NCBI GenBank assembly: GCA_023391335.1
Contig: JAEWBG010000085.1
Location: forward strand, 1-64,000
Length of the DNA stretch: 64,000 nucleotides
Direction: 5' to 3'
Origin: Pseudomonadota bacterium
Lineage (GTDB): Bacteria > Pseudomonadota > Gammaproteobacteria > Steroidobacterales > Steroidobacteraceae
Part shown: positions 49,719 through 58,861 of the stretch, piece by piece
Numbering within the stretch: position 1 is the stretch's first letter
Layout: every line of letters begins with the position of its first letter
Position numbers and translations under genes: made by a program
The notes under the pieces: generated by a model
Seen by the model: only the letters and a program-made list of their open reading frames with translations
Database searches by the model: none
What the model was told of the DNA's origin: nothing

Positions 49719-50717
49719 ATGAAGCAAATGAAGCAAAGCGTCAGACGGGTGTGGGCTTGCACGTTTGCACAAGCTGAACTGCTCGATCTCGCAGGCCCTT
49801 GGTCAGTATTCGGGCATGCAAATACGGTACTGAACCGTTTGGCATACGAACTGACGTTGGTGTCCGCAGCGAAATCGAAGGTACGCATGCGTCACGGGCT
49901 GACACTCAGCGAAGCGCAAGTGCTATCCGATCTACGCGGCGCGGAGATGCCGCACACATTCGTCGTGGCTGGAGGCTCAAGAGAGCTGCCGCTGACGGCA
50001 GAAGAAAATACCGCGTGCGAATGGCTGCAAAAGCATCACGCGCGCATCAATCGCATCGTCTCCATATGCAGCGGGGCGCTGCTGCTCGCGCATGGCGGAT
50101 TGCTGGATGGCCGCCAAGCGACGACACACTGGAAATTTCTCGCCGACATGCAGCGCCGTTATCCCAAGGTGAAGGTGCAACACGAGGGAATTTATGTGCG
50201 CGACGGCAAGTTCTGGACATCCGCGGGCGTAACCGCCGGAATCGATTTGGCGCTCGCGTTGGTCGAGGAGGATCACGGACATCGCACCGCAATGGCCGTT
50301 GCGAAGAATCTGCTGTTGTATCTGCGTCGTCCGGGACATCAGGCGCAGTTCAGCGATCCGCTGCAACTCCAAGCACAAGAGACACACAAGTTGCGCGATG
50401 TCGTAACAACGATCCAAGGCAGGCTGAGCGAGGACTTGAGCGTCGAAAGTTTGGCCGCGAGTTTGGATGTGAGTCCGCGCACGCTCACCCGCGCGTGCCG
50501 GGAAGAGTTGGGCGAATCTCCTGCCGCCCTCATTCGGCGCGTGCGTCTTGCTGAAGCGAAACGATTACTTTCGGAAACCGACCTGCCGCTAAAAACGATC
50601 TCGGTGCGGGTCGGAGGTGGCGATCCCAGCACCTTGTGGCGCTTGTTCACCAAGCATCTCGGCGTGACGCCGACCGAGTACCGCGCGCGGTTCTCTTCGG
50701 TGCGCGAAACGGCATGA
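49719..50717 (+). CDS. GlxA-family AraC-type transcriptional regulator
   Basis: A 332-residue protein. Residues 10-190 form a DJ-1/PfpI-like domain with an elbow Cys (IVSICSGALLLAHGGLLDGR). The C-terminal AraC/XylS helix-turn-helix spans about 225-325 (LSVESLAASLDVSPRTLTRACREELGESP, then LGVTPTEYRARFS). The upstream spacer of about 100 bases, divergent to gap, should hold its promoter. Overlaps the next gene by ATGA. Confidence 0.9.
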   Translation: MKQMKQSVRRVWACTFAQAELLDLAGPWSVFGHANTVLNRLAYELTLVSAAKSKVRMRHGLTLSEAQVLSDLRGAEMPHTFVVAGGSRELPLTAEENTACEWLQKHHARINRIVSICSGALLLAHGGLLDGRQATTHWKFLADMQRRYPKVKVQHEGIYVRDGKFWTSAGVTAGIDLALALVEEDHGHRTAMAVAKNLLLYLRRPGHQAQFSDPLQLQAQETHKLRDVVTTIQGRLSEDLSVESLAASLDVSPRTLTRACREELGESPAALIRRVRLAEAKRLLSETDLPLKTISVRVGGGDPSTLWRLFTKHLGVTPTEYRARFSSVRETA

Positions 50718-51553
50718 GTATTCCCAAGGTCGCCAAGGCTGGATCGGACGTCGCTTCTGTGTTTGCTGCGCTTCAAGATTCGATGACCACTCTGCAGCCG
50801 TGGTTGGCTCCATTTCGGACGTTGGCGGAGCGGCTGATCGCAGCGCAGGGAGATTCGGTTGCACAAGCACTGAACCTCGTTCGGTCGCCGAGCAATTCGA
50901 TCGTGGAGTTCGTTCCGCAATCCGCGTTGCCGGAAGGCGAGGCGTACGAAGCCTATATCGCTAAGACGAGTTGCGTACCCACGCGCGATAACTTGCACGA
51001 TCTGTTCAACGGCATCATGTGGCTCACATTTCCGCACACGAAACGGCGAATGAATCTGCTGCAAGCCGAAGAAATCGCGCGCGCTGGAATCGCGGGCTCG
51101 CGCGGAGCGTTGCGCGATGCGCTCACTGTGTTCGATGAGAACGGCGCAATCCTGCAAGCGCCATCATGCTTGCGAAGCGCGTTACGGGAGAAAGATTGGA
51201 ACGCCCTGTTCATCGCGAATCGCGATGCTTGGCAATCCGCGCGGCTGGTTCTATTTGGACACGCGCTGTTGGAAAAGTTGATGCGGCCGCGTAAAGCGAT
51301 GACTGCGCACGTATGGTGTGTCGATGAGATTTCGGATGCTGCGCTCGCGGCGAGCCTCATGCCCGAGCAACTCGTGGAGAAGCCGTTTTCGCCGCTGCCG
51401 GTACTCGGGGTGCCCGGCTGGTGTGCTGCCAATCAAGATCCTCAGTTCTATCGCGATGCTGCTGTGTTCCGGAGTCGCAGCACTCCGCGATCTGAGAACG
51501 AATTTGACATGGAGAACGAAGAGTCGGACGCAACACAAAGAACGCAGAGATGA
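50714..51553 (+). CDS. DUF3025 protein
   Basis: A 279-residue protein. The family core is YEAYIAKTSCVPTRDNLHDLFNGIMWLTFPHTKRRMN near 78-115 and VLGVPGWCAANQDPQFYRDAAVFR at about 230-255. The function of DUF3025 is unknown. The start overlaps the AraC-type gene stop. The last 15 residues read into a CACAAAGAACGCAGAG-type repeat, so the C-terminus may have been extended by repeat insertion. Confidence 0.82.
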   Translation: MSIPKVAKAGSDVASVFAALQDSMTTLQPWLAPFRTLAERLIAAQGDSVAQALNLVRSPSNSIVEFVPQSALPEGEAYEAYIAKTSCVPTRDNLHDLFNGIMWLTFPHTKRRMNLLQAEEIARAGIAGSRGALRDALTVFDENGAILQAPSCLRSALREKDWNALFIANRDAWQSARLVLFGHALLEKLMRPRKAMTAHVWCVDEISDAALAASLMPEQLVEKPFSPLPVLGVPGWCAANQDPQFYRDAAVFRSRSTPRSENEFDMENEESDATQRTQR

Positions 51554-51905
51554 AGATGTGAACTTGCATCTGCGCTCCGTTCTCACATCCTTTTCATCTT
51601 GTTAATCCCGTCTAAATCTCTCTGTTCCTGCTGTCGGCTCCGGATCAGGAGAAAGAGTTCGGACAGGATGAACAGGATTGACAGGATGTTCAGATTCGAC
51701 GAGACCCGCTCCTCTGTACGCACATCATGTGGGCAGCCAATCCGATTTCTTGCTGCCAACTGTCAACGCTCAACCGCAGACCGCAATGTGAGCTTCGCGT
51801 GAAGACGGAAGAAGAGTCAGCCGCAGAGGACCGAGTGTATTCGCTATACCAATTCTTTTTTGTGTTCTCCCCCGGCTCTTTGTGCTCTCTGTGTTGCTCT
51901 TCTGT
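51532..51905. repeat. Repeat-rich intergenic segment
   Basis: Holds an ACACAAAGAACGCAGAG motif at the 3' end of the DUF3025 gene. Three 9-mers follow at 51662-51688 (GACAGGATG, AACAGGATT, GACAGGATG). An inverse CTTTGTGCTCTCTGTGTTG-type copy lies near 51878-51897. No gene is supported in 51554-51934. Confidence 0.55.
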
Positions 51906-51934
51906 TTGTAACTCCGAGCGCTGTGTAATTGGCG

Positions 51935-53173
51935 TTACGTCGAAGTCTTGATCGCAAACGCCGGATCGACAATCGCCCAGAACGCAGCCTTCGGCAGACG
52001 TTGATGATCGAACAGCAGGGGGCTGTTGGTGCGGCCCTGGAACGATGTCAGCCAAGTGTGCGCATCGTGAATGCCCCAGGTGCTCACCGACTCCACGCTC
52101 GCGTCATGATCTTTGAATACGTTGTAGAGCGCTCGATACACAAGCGCCTGCGCTGCCAGCACGCTCGCCGGCGGGCTCGTGCCATAGTCGGCGATGCAGG
52201 GAGGGGAGGCGCGTACGGCTGCACAAGTCGATGGATCCAAGTAGATGGAGATATCTAGTTCAGTCACGTGATTGATGAGATTGCGCTGCTCCACGGCGGT
52301 CAGTGCGTCCGACACCGCATGAGTGCTGACGTCCAAGGACACATGCAGTTGATGACCCACGCCATCGATTGGGACGCCTTTGCTGATCAAGTCATCTACG
52401 ATCGCAAGCAGATTCGCACGCTTGGCCGGCAGTTCGGTGTTGTATTCGTTGATGAACAGCAATGCGTTTGGGTCGGCAGCGCGCGCCGCGCGAAATGCAA
52501 TCTCGATGTACTCGGCCCCATCGCCGCCGCCCACACTGAAAGCCTGATACCACGGGCTATCGGTACGATAGATCGCGCCCGAGGCATCGCTCGCGACTTC
52601 GTTGACGACGTCCCACGCGTACACGTCGTCTTTGAAATGCGTGACGACGTCGGTGATGTAGTCCTCTAAGCGCTGGCGAACCAGATTCCGATATCCAACC
52701 GGGTCCGAATCTTTCGGTCCCTCGAAAAACCACTGCGGGGCGCCGAAGTGCCACAGCAACGTGTGACCGCGGACTGCCATGCCGTGCGATCGGGCGAAGG
52801 CAACGAGTTCATCCGCTGGACCGAAAACGTACCCTGATTGACTCGGATCGGTTGGCGCGATCGTCTGCGGCTTCATCGCGTTTTCCGCGGTGAGGCTACT
52901 CAAGTGCCGGGTCAGCAGATTCGCATCGGACGCAACTTGCAGCTGCGAGGGCTCGATTGCTCCACCGACGCGGAAGTAGCCGCCATATGAATCCTTCAAC
53001 GCGGGAGCGGAAGCTGGGTCCGGCAATTCATAGGGCGGGTTCGACGCAGGTGGATGGCCGCCATTGCTTGTCGGATTCGATGCGGAGCCGCCGCCACCGC
53101 CTCCGCATCCGGCGAGTACGACCGCCGCGGCGGCAATGCAAGTCCACGGGAATGACATCTGACGTCGGCTCAT
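51935..53173 (-). CDS. GH10 family endo-1,4-beta-xylanase, lipoprotein
   Basis: A 412-residue protein. Lipoprotein signal (AAAAVVLAGC) with a following poly-Gly linker. The GH10 barrel carries the acid/base Glu in WDVVNEVA and the nucleophile in VTELDIS; GHTLLWH and SLTAENAMKPQ are family blocks. Outer-membrane-anchored xylan or mixed-linkage hydrolysis is expected. It is divergent from the ABC transporter gene across 193 bases and is paralogous to the GH10 gene at 62603. Confidence 0.93.
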   Translation of the reverse strand: MSRRQMSFPWTCIAAAAVVLAGCGGGGGGSASNPTSNGGHPPASNPPYELPDPASAPALKDSYGGYFRVGGAIEPSQLQVASDANLLTRHLSSLTAENAMKPQTIAPTDPSQSGYVFGPADELVAFARSHGMAVRGHTLLWHFGAPQWFFEGPKDSDPVGYRNLVRQRLEDYITDVVTHFKDDVYAWDVVNEVASDASGAIYRTDSPWYQAFSVGGGDGAEYIEIAFRAARAADPNALLFINEYNTELPAKRANLLAIVDDLISKGVPIDGVGHQLHVSLDVSTHAVSDALTAVEQRNLINHVTELDISIYLDPSTCAAVRASPPCIADYGTSPPASVLAAQALVYRALYNVFKDHDASVESVSTWGIHDAHTWLTSFQGRTNSPLLFDHQRLPKAAFWAIVDPAFAIKTST

Positions 53174-53366
53174 CTTGATTCCTCGCGAGAAGCGGTGCCT
53201 CTCGTTACCGGTTGTTGTTCTCTTTAGCGTGACGCTCTTGGGAGCGCATCGAATGAGAAGCTTTGTAAGCAAAAGAGTTCCCGAACTCAATGAACGCACT
53301 CACGAATTCGCGACGGCAGAAGCGATTGACAGGCGGTTTACAGAACGAGGTACAGTGCGCGCCGTT

Positions 53367-54296
53367 ATGCACGACGATCATTTTGTGGCCGTTCGCGAGC
53401 TGACGCATCGCTATGCCGGTGCGGACCGGCCCGCGCTCGATGGTATCGAACTCGCGGTTCGCCGCGGGAGCACGTTCGGTTTGCTCGGTCCAAACGGCGC
53501 AGGCAAGAGCACGCTGCTTTCGATTCTCACCGGCATCACGCCGCTGCAAACCGGGTCGGTGACGATCGGCGGACGCTCGCTTACATCGCAGTCGCAAGAG
53601 ATCAAGGCGCGCAGCGCGTTAGTGCCGCAGGAATATGCCTTCTACCTGCGTTTGACGGGCCGCGAAAATCTGCGGTTCTTCGCAGGCGCATATGGACTCA
53701 GTGCTGAACACATCGCGCAACGTATTCCCGAATGCATCGATATCTGCCAATTGGGCGAGGTCATCGATAAACAGGCCAAGCACTACTCCGGCGGCGTGAA
53801 GCGACGTCTCAATTTAGCGATCGGACTCATCGCGGCCCCAGAGATTCTCTATTTGGATGAACCCACCGTCGGCATCGATGCCATCTCGCGGGAATGCATT
53901 CTGCAGGCAATCGCGGCGCTGAAAGCGCGCGGCACGACGATCATCTACACATCGCACTACATGGAGGAGATCGAGCGTCTGTGCGACGAAGTCGCGGTGA
54001 TCGATCACGGCCGCATCTTGATTCGCGAGCGCGTCGATCGCCTGCTCAGATCCGATGCGAATCGCACGTTGCAGCTCACGTTCTCCAACCCGCTCGATGA
54101 GCGCGTTAGAGAAGTGTTGACTCAACGCAATGCCATCTTTGCCGACGCTACGCACGTGCAGATCGTTGTCGACAATGTCGATGTACCCGCAATCCTCCAG
54201 CAACTCTCCAATCTCGGCGCGGTGCCAATGCAGATGACTTACGGCGTGAGCCGGCTCCACGACGTCTATCTCACGCTGCTGAAGGAGGGCGAGTGA
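53367..54296 (+). CDS. ABC transporter ATP-binding protein, ABC-2 type
   Basis: A 309-residue NBD. Walker A GPNGAGKST at 41-49, signature YSGGVKRRL, Walker B ILYLDEPTVG, H-loop YTSHYMEE. The C-terminal 80 residues form the accessory domain of drug/polysaccharide exporters. Its stop overlaps the permease start. First gene of the + half of the resorcinol-like cluster, so it may export the product. Confidence 0.92.
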   Translation: MHDDHFVAVRELTHRYAGADRPALDGIELAVRRGSTFGLLGPNGAGKSTLLSILTGITPLQTGSVTIGGRSLTSQSQEIKARSALVPQEYAFYLRLTGRENLRFFAGAYGLSAEHIAQRIPECIDICQLGEVIDKQAKHYSGGVKRRLNLAIGLIAAPEILYLDEPTVGIDAISRECILQAIAALKARGTTIIYTSHYMEEIERLCDEVAVIDHGRILIRERVDRLLRSDANRTLQLTFSNPLDERVREVLTQRNAIFADATHVQIVVDNVDVPAILQQLSNLGAVPMQMTYGVSRLHDVYLTLLKEGE

Positions 54297-55465
54297 TGTG
54301 GCGTGCATTGCAGGCGACGTGGATCAAAGAAGCTCGCTTGCTGTTGCGTGACATGCACGGCTTGCTGCTGCTGTTCGTGATGCCAGCAGCATTCATCTTG
54401 ATCATGTCGCTCGCCATGGATGAGGACTTCAGTGCGCGTGCTGGCAAGAAGTTTGCCGTGCTCGTCGTCGATCAGGATGGCACTGCCGATTCAAAGGCAT
54501 TGGCCGATGCGATCGAAAAGAACGGGCCCTTCTCATTGCAGCAACACGCGGCCGGAGCGCAGTGGATCAAAACCAAAGAGCTGTTCCTGCTCACGATTCG
54601 CCGAGGATTTAGCGAGAACATCAACAGCGACAGTGTCGGTGCCGTGCTGTTGCGCCTCGATGTGGCAGCCGAGGCCAACAAACAAACCGAGGCCGCATTG
54701 GCAGCAGCGATTCGCGCAAGCTACGGGCAGCTGCGCATGCAGCGGCTTCTAACGGCGCTTGCGGACGAAGGGGTTGATGCGCCGTCAGCTAGCGGTATCG
54801 AGCCCCTAGAAATTGCTCACGCGTATCACGCCGGTACCAAGGCGCCGACCGCAGTTCAACAAAGCGTCCCGGCTTGGCTCGTATTCGCGATGTTCTTCGT
54901 CGCTATTCCGGTTTCGACGACCTTGATCCAAGAACGGCAGCTGGGCACGTTGCGCCGCTTACGCAGTACGCCGATGCCGAATGCGGTGATCTTCCTGGGA
55001 AAGTTGTGTCCGTATTTCTTGGTCAACTTGTTGCAAACCGTTCTGATGCTGCTCGTGGGGATGTACCTGGTGCCGTTACTGGGTGGTGCGGCATTGGAGC
55101 TGCGCGGCTCGATGCTCGGGCTCGCCATCATGGCGATGACATTGAGCGTCGCGGCCCTGGGTTATGCATTGCTGATTTCGACCATTGCGCGCACAGCGGA
55201 TCAAGCAACGATTTTGGGAGGTGCCGGCAGCATCCTGCTGGCTGGCATCGGCGGAATCATGGTGCCGAAGTTCGTCATGCCGCTTGCGATGCAGCAGTGG
55301 ACCAGCATCTCGCCCATGGCCTGGGGCCTTGAAGGATTTCTGCAGATTCTCCTGCGCGAAGGATCCGCGATTAGTGTTTGGCCTTATGCCAGCGCGTTGC
55401 TGGGATTCGGCATTGCCGCGGTGATCGCCGCCACCCGCATGCACCGCATCCGCATCGACGAGTAG
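54296..55465 (+). CDS. ABC-2 type permease
   Basis: A 389-residue protein. One membrane helix at about 24-42, a periplasmic domain to about 190, then five helices (MFFVAIPVSTTLIQER and LGTLRRLRSTP mark the conserved coupling region). The start overlaps the ATPase stop as TGATG, with AAGGAGG upstream. Together they form a YadGH/Wzm-type exporter unit. Confidence 0.88.
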   Translation: MWRALQATWIKEARLLLRDMHGLLLLFVMPAAFILIMSLAMDEDFSARAGKKFAVLVVDQDGTADSKALADAIEKNGPFSLQQHAAGAQWIKTKELFLLTIRRGFSENINSDSVGAVLLRLDVAAEANKQTEAALAAAIRASYGQLRMQRLLTALADEGVDAPSASGIEPLEIAHAYHAGTKAPTAVQQSVPAWLVFAMFFVAIPVSTTLIQERQLGTLRRLRSTPMPNAVIFLGKLCPYFLVNLLQTVLMLLVGMYLVPLLGGAALELRGSMLGLAIMAMTLSVAALGYALLISTIARTADQATILGGAGSILLAGIGGIMVPKFVMPLAMQQWTSISPMAWGLEGFLQILLREGSAISVWPYASALLGFGIAAVIAATRMHRIRIDE

Positions 55466-55606
55466 TAGTCGTAGTAAGGATCGGGTAAGCCACGTAATCA
55501 GGCACAGGGACGTGCCCGCCGCCGAAGGTGGCGAGCGAAGGGGCAAAAGTCGCGCCTTTTGCGCTGAGCAGCGACGCTCGTGACAGGAGTCCGAGTCGTC
55601 GCTCCT

Positions 55607-55633
55607 AACAGCTGCGATTGACAGGCAGCTGTT
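55607..55633. promoter_or_regulatory. Inverted repeat upstream of the ACP gene
   Basis: AACAGCTGC and GCAGCTGTT form a perfect 9-bp inverted repeat with a 9-base spacer, about 100 bases before the ACP start. It could terminate the ABC operon or act as an operator. CATAAT at 55691-55696 is a weak -10 candidate. Confidence 0.4.
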
Positions 55634-55731
55634 ACATGGGATGTTCGAACAAGTGTGTGCCGGTCCTCACTGTCGGCAGGCGGAATGTTCCATAATTCGC
55701 CTACAACTACGATTCGCGGACGATAAGGCTG

Positions 55732-56037
55732 ATGGCGGGTGAATTGGCTCTACAAAGCGCGACTGCGCCGCTCATGGACTTACACCATGAGCTGAAGGTG
55801 CTGATCGTGACGGAGTGCTACAAAGACGTCGATCCGACGACGATCACGGATGACGAACGTCTGCTGCACGGCCGGCTCGAATTGGATTCGCTCGATGCGC
55901 TCGAAATTTGTCACGCCATCAAAGCGAAATACGGCGTGCATATCAGTAACGGCACGATGGCACGGCGGGTGATGAAAAACATTGCGACGCTCGCGGCTCA
56001 TGTGCAGACGGAAATGGCTCGGCGCGGCATCAAGTGA
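55732..56037 (+). CDS. Acyl carrier protein
   Basis: A 101-residue protein. The 4'-phosphopantetheine site is Ser53 in LELDSLDALEI, followed by an acidic helix. A start at ATG 55774 would give the more usual 87 residues. Carries growing acyl or polyene chains between the ketosynthases of this cluster. Its stop overlaps the ketosynthase GTG. Confidence 0.88.
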   Translation: MAGELALQSATAPLMDLHHELKVLIVTECYKDVDPTTITDDERLLHGRLELDSLDALEICHAIKAKYGVHISNGTMARRVMKNIATLAAHVQTEMARRGIK

Positions 56038-57203
56038 GAAGCTCGTCGGGTCAGTCAGGACCGTACATCATTGGCTGCGGTTTGCACTCCACGCTGGGGC
56101 GCACGCTCGCAATCAACATTGCCGCTCTACGCGATGCGATTCGCCCGCCAGGCCAAGCCGTTTTCCAATTCGCAGGGCAGGAGGCGATCCAGCCTTATCA
56201 CTTGCTCGCGAACGAACCCCTCGGCGACCCCGAGGAGCGCTTCTATCGCGTCGTCGAACGTGTCGTTGCAGATGCTGTCGACCAAGCACAGCTCACAGCC
56301 AATGAACGACGCAACCTCACGCTGTTCTTAGGCAGTTCCTCATCCGACATCTCGATGCTCGAAGCGCTCTATCGCCGCGAACTCGAGCGGGATCGCGAAG
56401 CCAAGCCGATGCGAACTGAGACGAGCTTCGGCAGTTTGGGCGTAGCACTTGCCTCTCGCCTCGGATTACGCGGCGGTGATTTCACGATCAACACGGCATG
56501 TACCGCGAGTGCCAATGCCCTGTTGCACGCGGCCGCGCTCATCAAGCGCGGAGAGATCGACCATGCGCTGGTGCTCGGGGTCGAGCTCTGCAACGCGGTG
56601 ACGGCGCTTGGCTTCTCCAGCTTGCAATTGCTTAGCGATGAAACTATGCGGCCTTTCGATGCGCGCCAGGCTGGATTGATCTTGGGCGAAGCGTGTGCGG
56701 CAGTCGTACTCTCGAAGCGCCGCGACTCTGCACTGTTCACCCTCGTTGGTGGGGCGAACCTGTGCGATACCTTCAGTCCTTCATCGGCGAATCCGGATGG
56801 CACATCGATCGTTCAGGTCATCGAGCGTGCGCTGAGATCCGCGAATCTTGCAGCGTCCGATATCCGCGCACTTAAGGTGCACGGCACGGCGAATCGCGCC
56901 AACGATGAGGCGGAGTCCGCCGGCATGCGCAATGTATTCGATTCCTTGCCGCCGTTGTGCGCACTCAAGCCGCGTATCGGTCATACGCTCGGTGCCTGTG
57001 GGCTCGCTGAACTGCTACTCGCTTGCGGCGCCGCGCGCGAAGGATTCTTGCCGGCCACGCCGGGCATCGGCGCTGATCCAGTAGAGCTCGGCGTCACCTT
57101 GTTGCAGCAGACACAAGGTTTCGAGGGCGGCCCCATGATGCTGAACTATTTCGGTTTCGGCGGCAGCAACACGTCGCTGATCGTGTCCGCAGGAGCAAGC
57201 TGA
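56034..57203 (+). CDS. Beta-ketoacyl-ACP synthase (KAS I/II type)
   Basis: A 389-residue protein. The complete Cys-His-His triad is Cys156 (NTACTASANAL), His283 (KVHGTANRANDE) and His317 (PRIGHTLGACG). FFGFGGSN-like FGFGGSNTSLIV closes the domain. GTG 56034 start overlaps the ACP stop. It should extend ACP-bound chains by decarboxylative condensation. Confidence 0.9.
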   Translation: MRSSSGQSGPYIIGCGLHSTLGRTLAINIAALRDAIRPPGQAVFQFAGQEAIQPYHLLANEPLGDPEERFYRVVERVVADAVDQAQLTANERRNLTLFLGSSSSDISMLEALYRRELERDREAKPMRTETSFGSLGVALASRLGLRGGDFTINTACTASANALLHAAALIKRGEIDHALVLGVELCNAVTALGFSSLQLLSDETMRPFDARQAGLILGEACAAVVLSKRRDSALFTLVGGANLCDTFSPSSANPDGTSIVQVIERALRSANLAASDIRALKVHGTANRANDEAESAGMRNVFDSLPPLCALKPRIGHTLGACGLAELLLACGAAREGFLPATPGIGADPVELGVTLLQQTQGFEGGPMMLNYFGFGGSNTSLIVSAGAS

Positions 57204-57204
57204 C

Positions 57205-58074
57205 GTGTACATCCGAGCTTGCGGCGAAATTTATCACCCCATCGACGGATCGCTCGGCGATTTGAAGAACTCGCTGATCGATGCAGTCGGTCAGCCGTTG
57301 CGCCGTGCGAGTCGGTTCATGCAGCTCGCAGTGATCGGCGCTGCTCGTTGTTTGAAGGGCGTGAATGTCTCGCGCGACACAGCCGTGTATCTGGCCTCCG
57401 GCCGCGGCGATCTGGAAATCATTCAAGACGTGCTCGAACAAGTGTTCCGCGATGGTCAATCGCCGAAACCGCTGCACTTCGTCAACACTGTCAGCAACGC
57501 TGCGTGCTTTCAAATCGCGAAGTCGCTCGGTTTGGAAGGACGCAGCTCCTTCGTGTGCCATCCCCGCTTCGCGTTCGAAAACACATTGCGCCTCGCGCTC
57601 GCCGATCTTGAGGTCGGCAATGCGAACTCGATTCTGTTCGGGACGACCGATGCGGTGGTCTCGCCGATCGACATTCATCGCATACGCCTGGGGGTCGCGC
57701 CGGATACCGCGTTGGCCGAAGGCAGTCATTGGCTGCTACTACAAGCTGAGAGCACCGATGCGCTCGCGCAAATCACGCAGTTCAATCGTCTGGACTCCTC
57801 GGATGCGTTGCGATTGTTTTTGGAGCAACACGGTTCTAGCTCAGCGAGCGTCATCAGCTTCGGTCCGGGGCTGAATTCCTCGATCCGCGAGCCACTGATC
57901 GAGGCAGTGCGTGGTCACGAATTCGAAGTCACGCAACTCGGCCACTACGACAGCGTGGCCGGCGCGGTGATCCCTGCGTTCCTACGTTCTCCGCTCGAGA
58001 ATCGCGAATTGCTCTACGTGAATGGCGATCCGTTGAGCGACATCCACTATGCGATGGTGGTGAAGAGGATCTGA
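57205..58074 (+). CDS. Ketosynthase-like protein, probable partner/chain-length factor
   Basis: A 289-residue protein, about 100 residues shorter than a full KAS. HFVNTVSNAACFQIAKSLGLEG matches the KAS dimer region. The Cys loop is altered (FVCHPRFAFE, Cys118), no HGTxx motif is seen, and LGHYDSVAGAVIP resembles the second His block. This pattern fits a non-canonical or chain-length-factor subunit pairing with the KS before it. GTG 57205 has AGGAG nine bases upstream. Confidence 0.7.
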   Translation: MYIRACGEIYHPIDGSLGDLKNSLIDAVGQPLRRASRFMQLAVIGAARCLKGVNVSRDTAVYLASGRGDLEIIQDVLEQVFRDGQSPKPLHFVNTVSNAACFQIAKSLGLEGRSSFVCHPRFAFENTLRLALADLEVGNANSILFGTTDAVVSPIDIHRIRLGVAPDTALAEGSHWLLLQAESTDALAQITQFNRLDSSDALRLFLEQHGSSSASVISFGPGLNSSIREPLIEAVRGHEFEVTQLGHYDSVAGAVIPAFLRSPLENRELLYVNGDPLSDIHYAMVVKRI

Positions 58075-58106
58075 CGGCGAGCCGGAGATCAGAAGAAGTT
58101 GTCCAC

Positions 58107-58190
58107 GGGGAACGGGAAACGGGAAACGGGAAGCGGGAAACCGGAAGCGGGAAACGGGAAGCAGGAAACGGGAAGCGGGAAATGGGAAGC
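58107..58190. repeat. Heptanucleotide array (GGGAARC)12
   Basis: Twelve tandem 7-mers of GGGAAAC and GGGAAGC, with four single-base variants. It lies 33 bases after the last + gene of the cluster. Strand-asymmetric purine run; may be prone to slippage. Confidence 0.9.
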
Positions 58191-58350
58191 ACGGTGACAC
58201 CGGGGACGCGACGAAAGCAAGATTTCACACGGAGCACACGGAGATCACGGAGTAGCCGTATTCTGGCCTGCGCGCAGCGCAGCTGAGCCTATGGCTTCCT
58301 TGCGCGTGAACGCTTCCCTCTTCACTGCGTAACGTAACCTTACATTCTCC

Positions 58351-58826
58351 TTGTGTTATTGGTTTTTGCTTGTGCGCTTTGTGTTACGTCCGGCTCTTCA
58401 TGTCTGTCGCGCGGAAGTCCACGTCGCTGTCGTCCATTGTAGCCCTACGCATTTCACGCGAAGCCTTCACACGAGCGGCGCTCGCTTTCACCGCGTAAGG
58501 CGACCTTACATTCTCCATGTGTTCTTGGGTTGTCCTTGTGCGCTTTGTGTTACGTCCGGCTCTTCATGTCTGTCGCGCGGAAGTCCACGTCGCTGTCGTC
58601 CATCGTAGCCCTACGCATTTCACGCGAAGCCTTCACGCGAGCAGCGCTCGCTTTCACCGCGTAAGGCGACCTTACATTCTCCTTGTGTTCTTGGTTTTTG
58701 CTTGTGCGCTTTGTGTTACGTCCGGCTCTTCGTGTCTGTCGCGCGGAAGTCCACGTCGCTGTCGTCCATCGTAGCCCTACGCATTTCACGCGAAGCCTTC
58801 ACGCGAGCAGCGCTTGCTTTCACCGC
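58351..58826. repeat. 166-bp minisatellite, three copies plus a partial
   Basis: Near-identical units at 58351-58516, 58517-58682 and 58683-58826 (last truncated), with a degraded partial unit at 58310-58350. Each contains GTGCGCTTTGTGTTACGTCC and TTTCACGCGAAGCC. Small readings inside repeat with the unit and are not credible genes. CACGGAG-type motifs precede it at 58227-58250. It sits where the two halves of the cluster converge. Confidence 0.9.
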
Positions 58827-58861
58827 ATCACAAGCCTTGTGTTACGTCCGATTCCGAGAAC

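Noticed and set aside
51599..51802. Small + frame in the 51554-51934 spacer
   Set aside because: It crosses the 9-mer repeats and has no ribosome site or recognised motif.
58107..58826. CRISPR array
   Set aside because: Units are contiguous with no unique spacers, and no cas gene is in the window.
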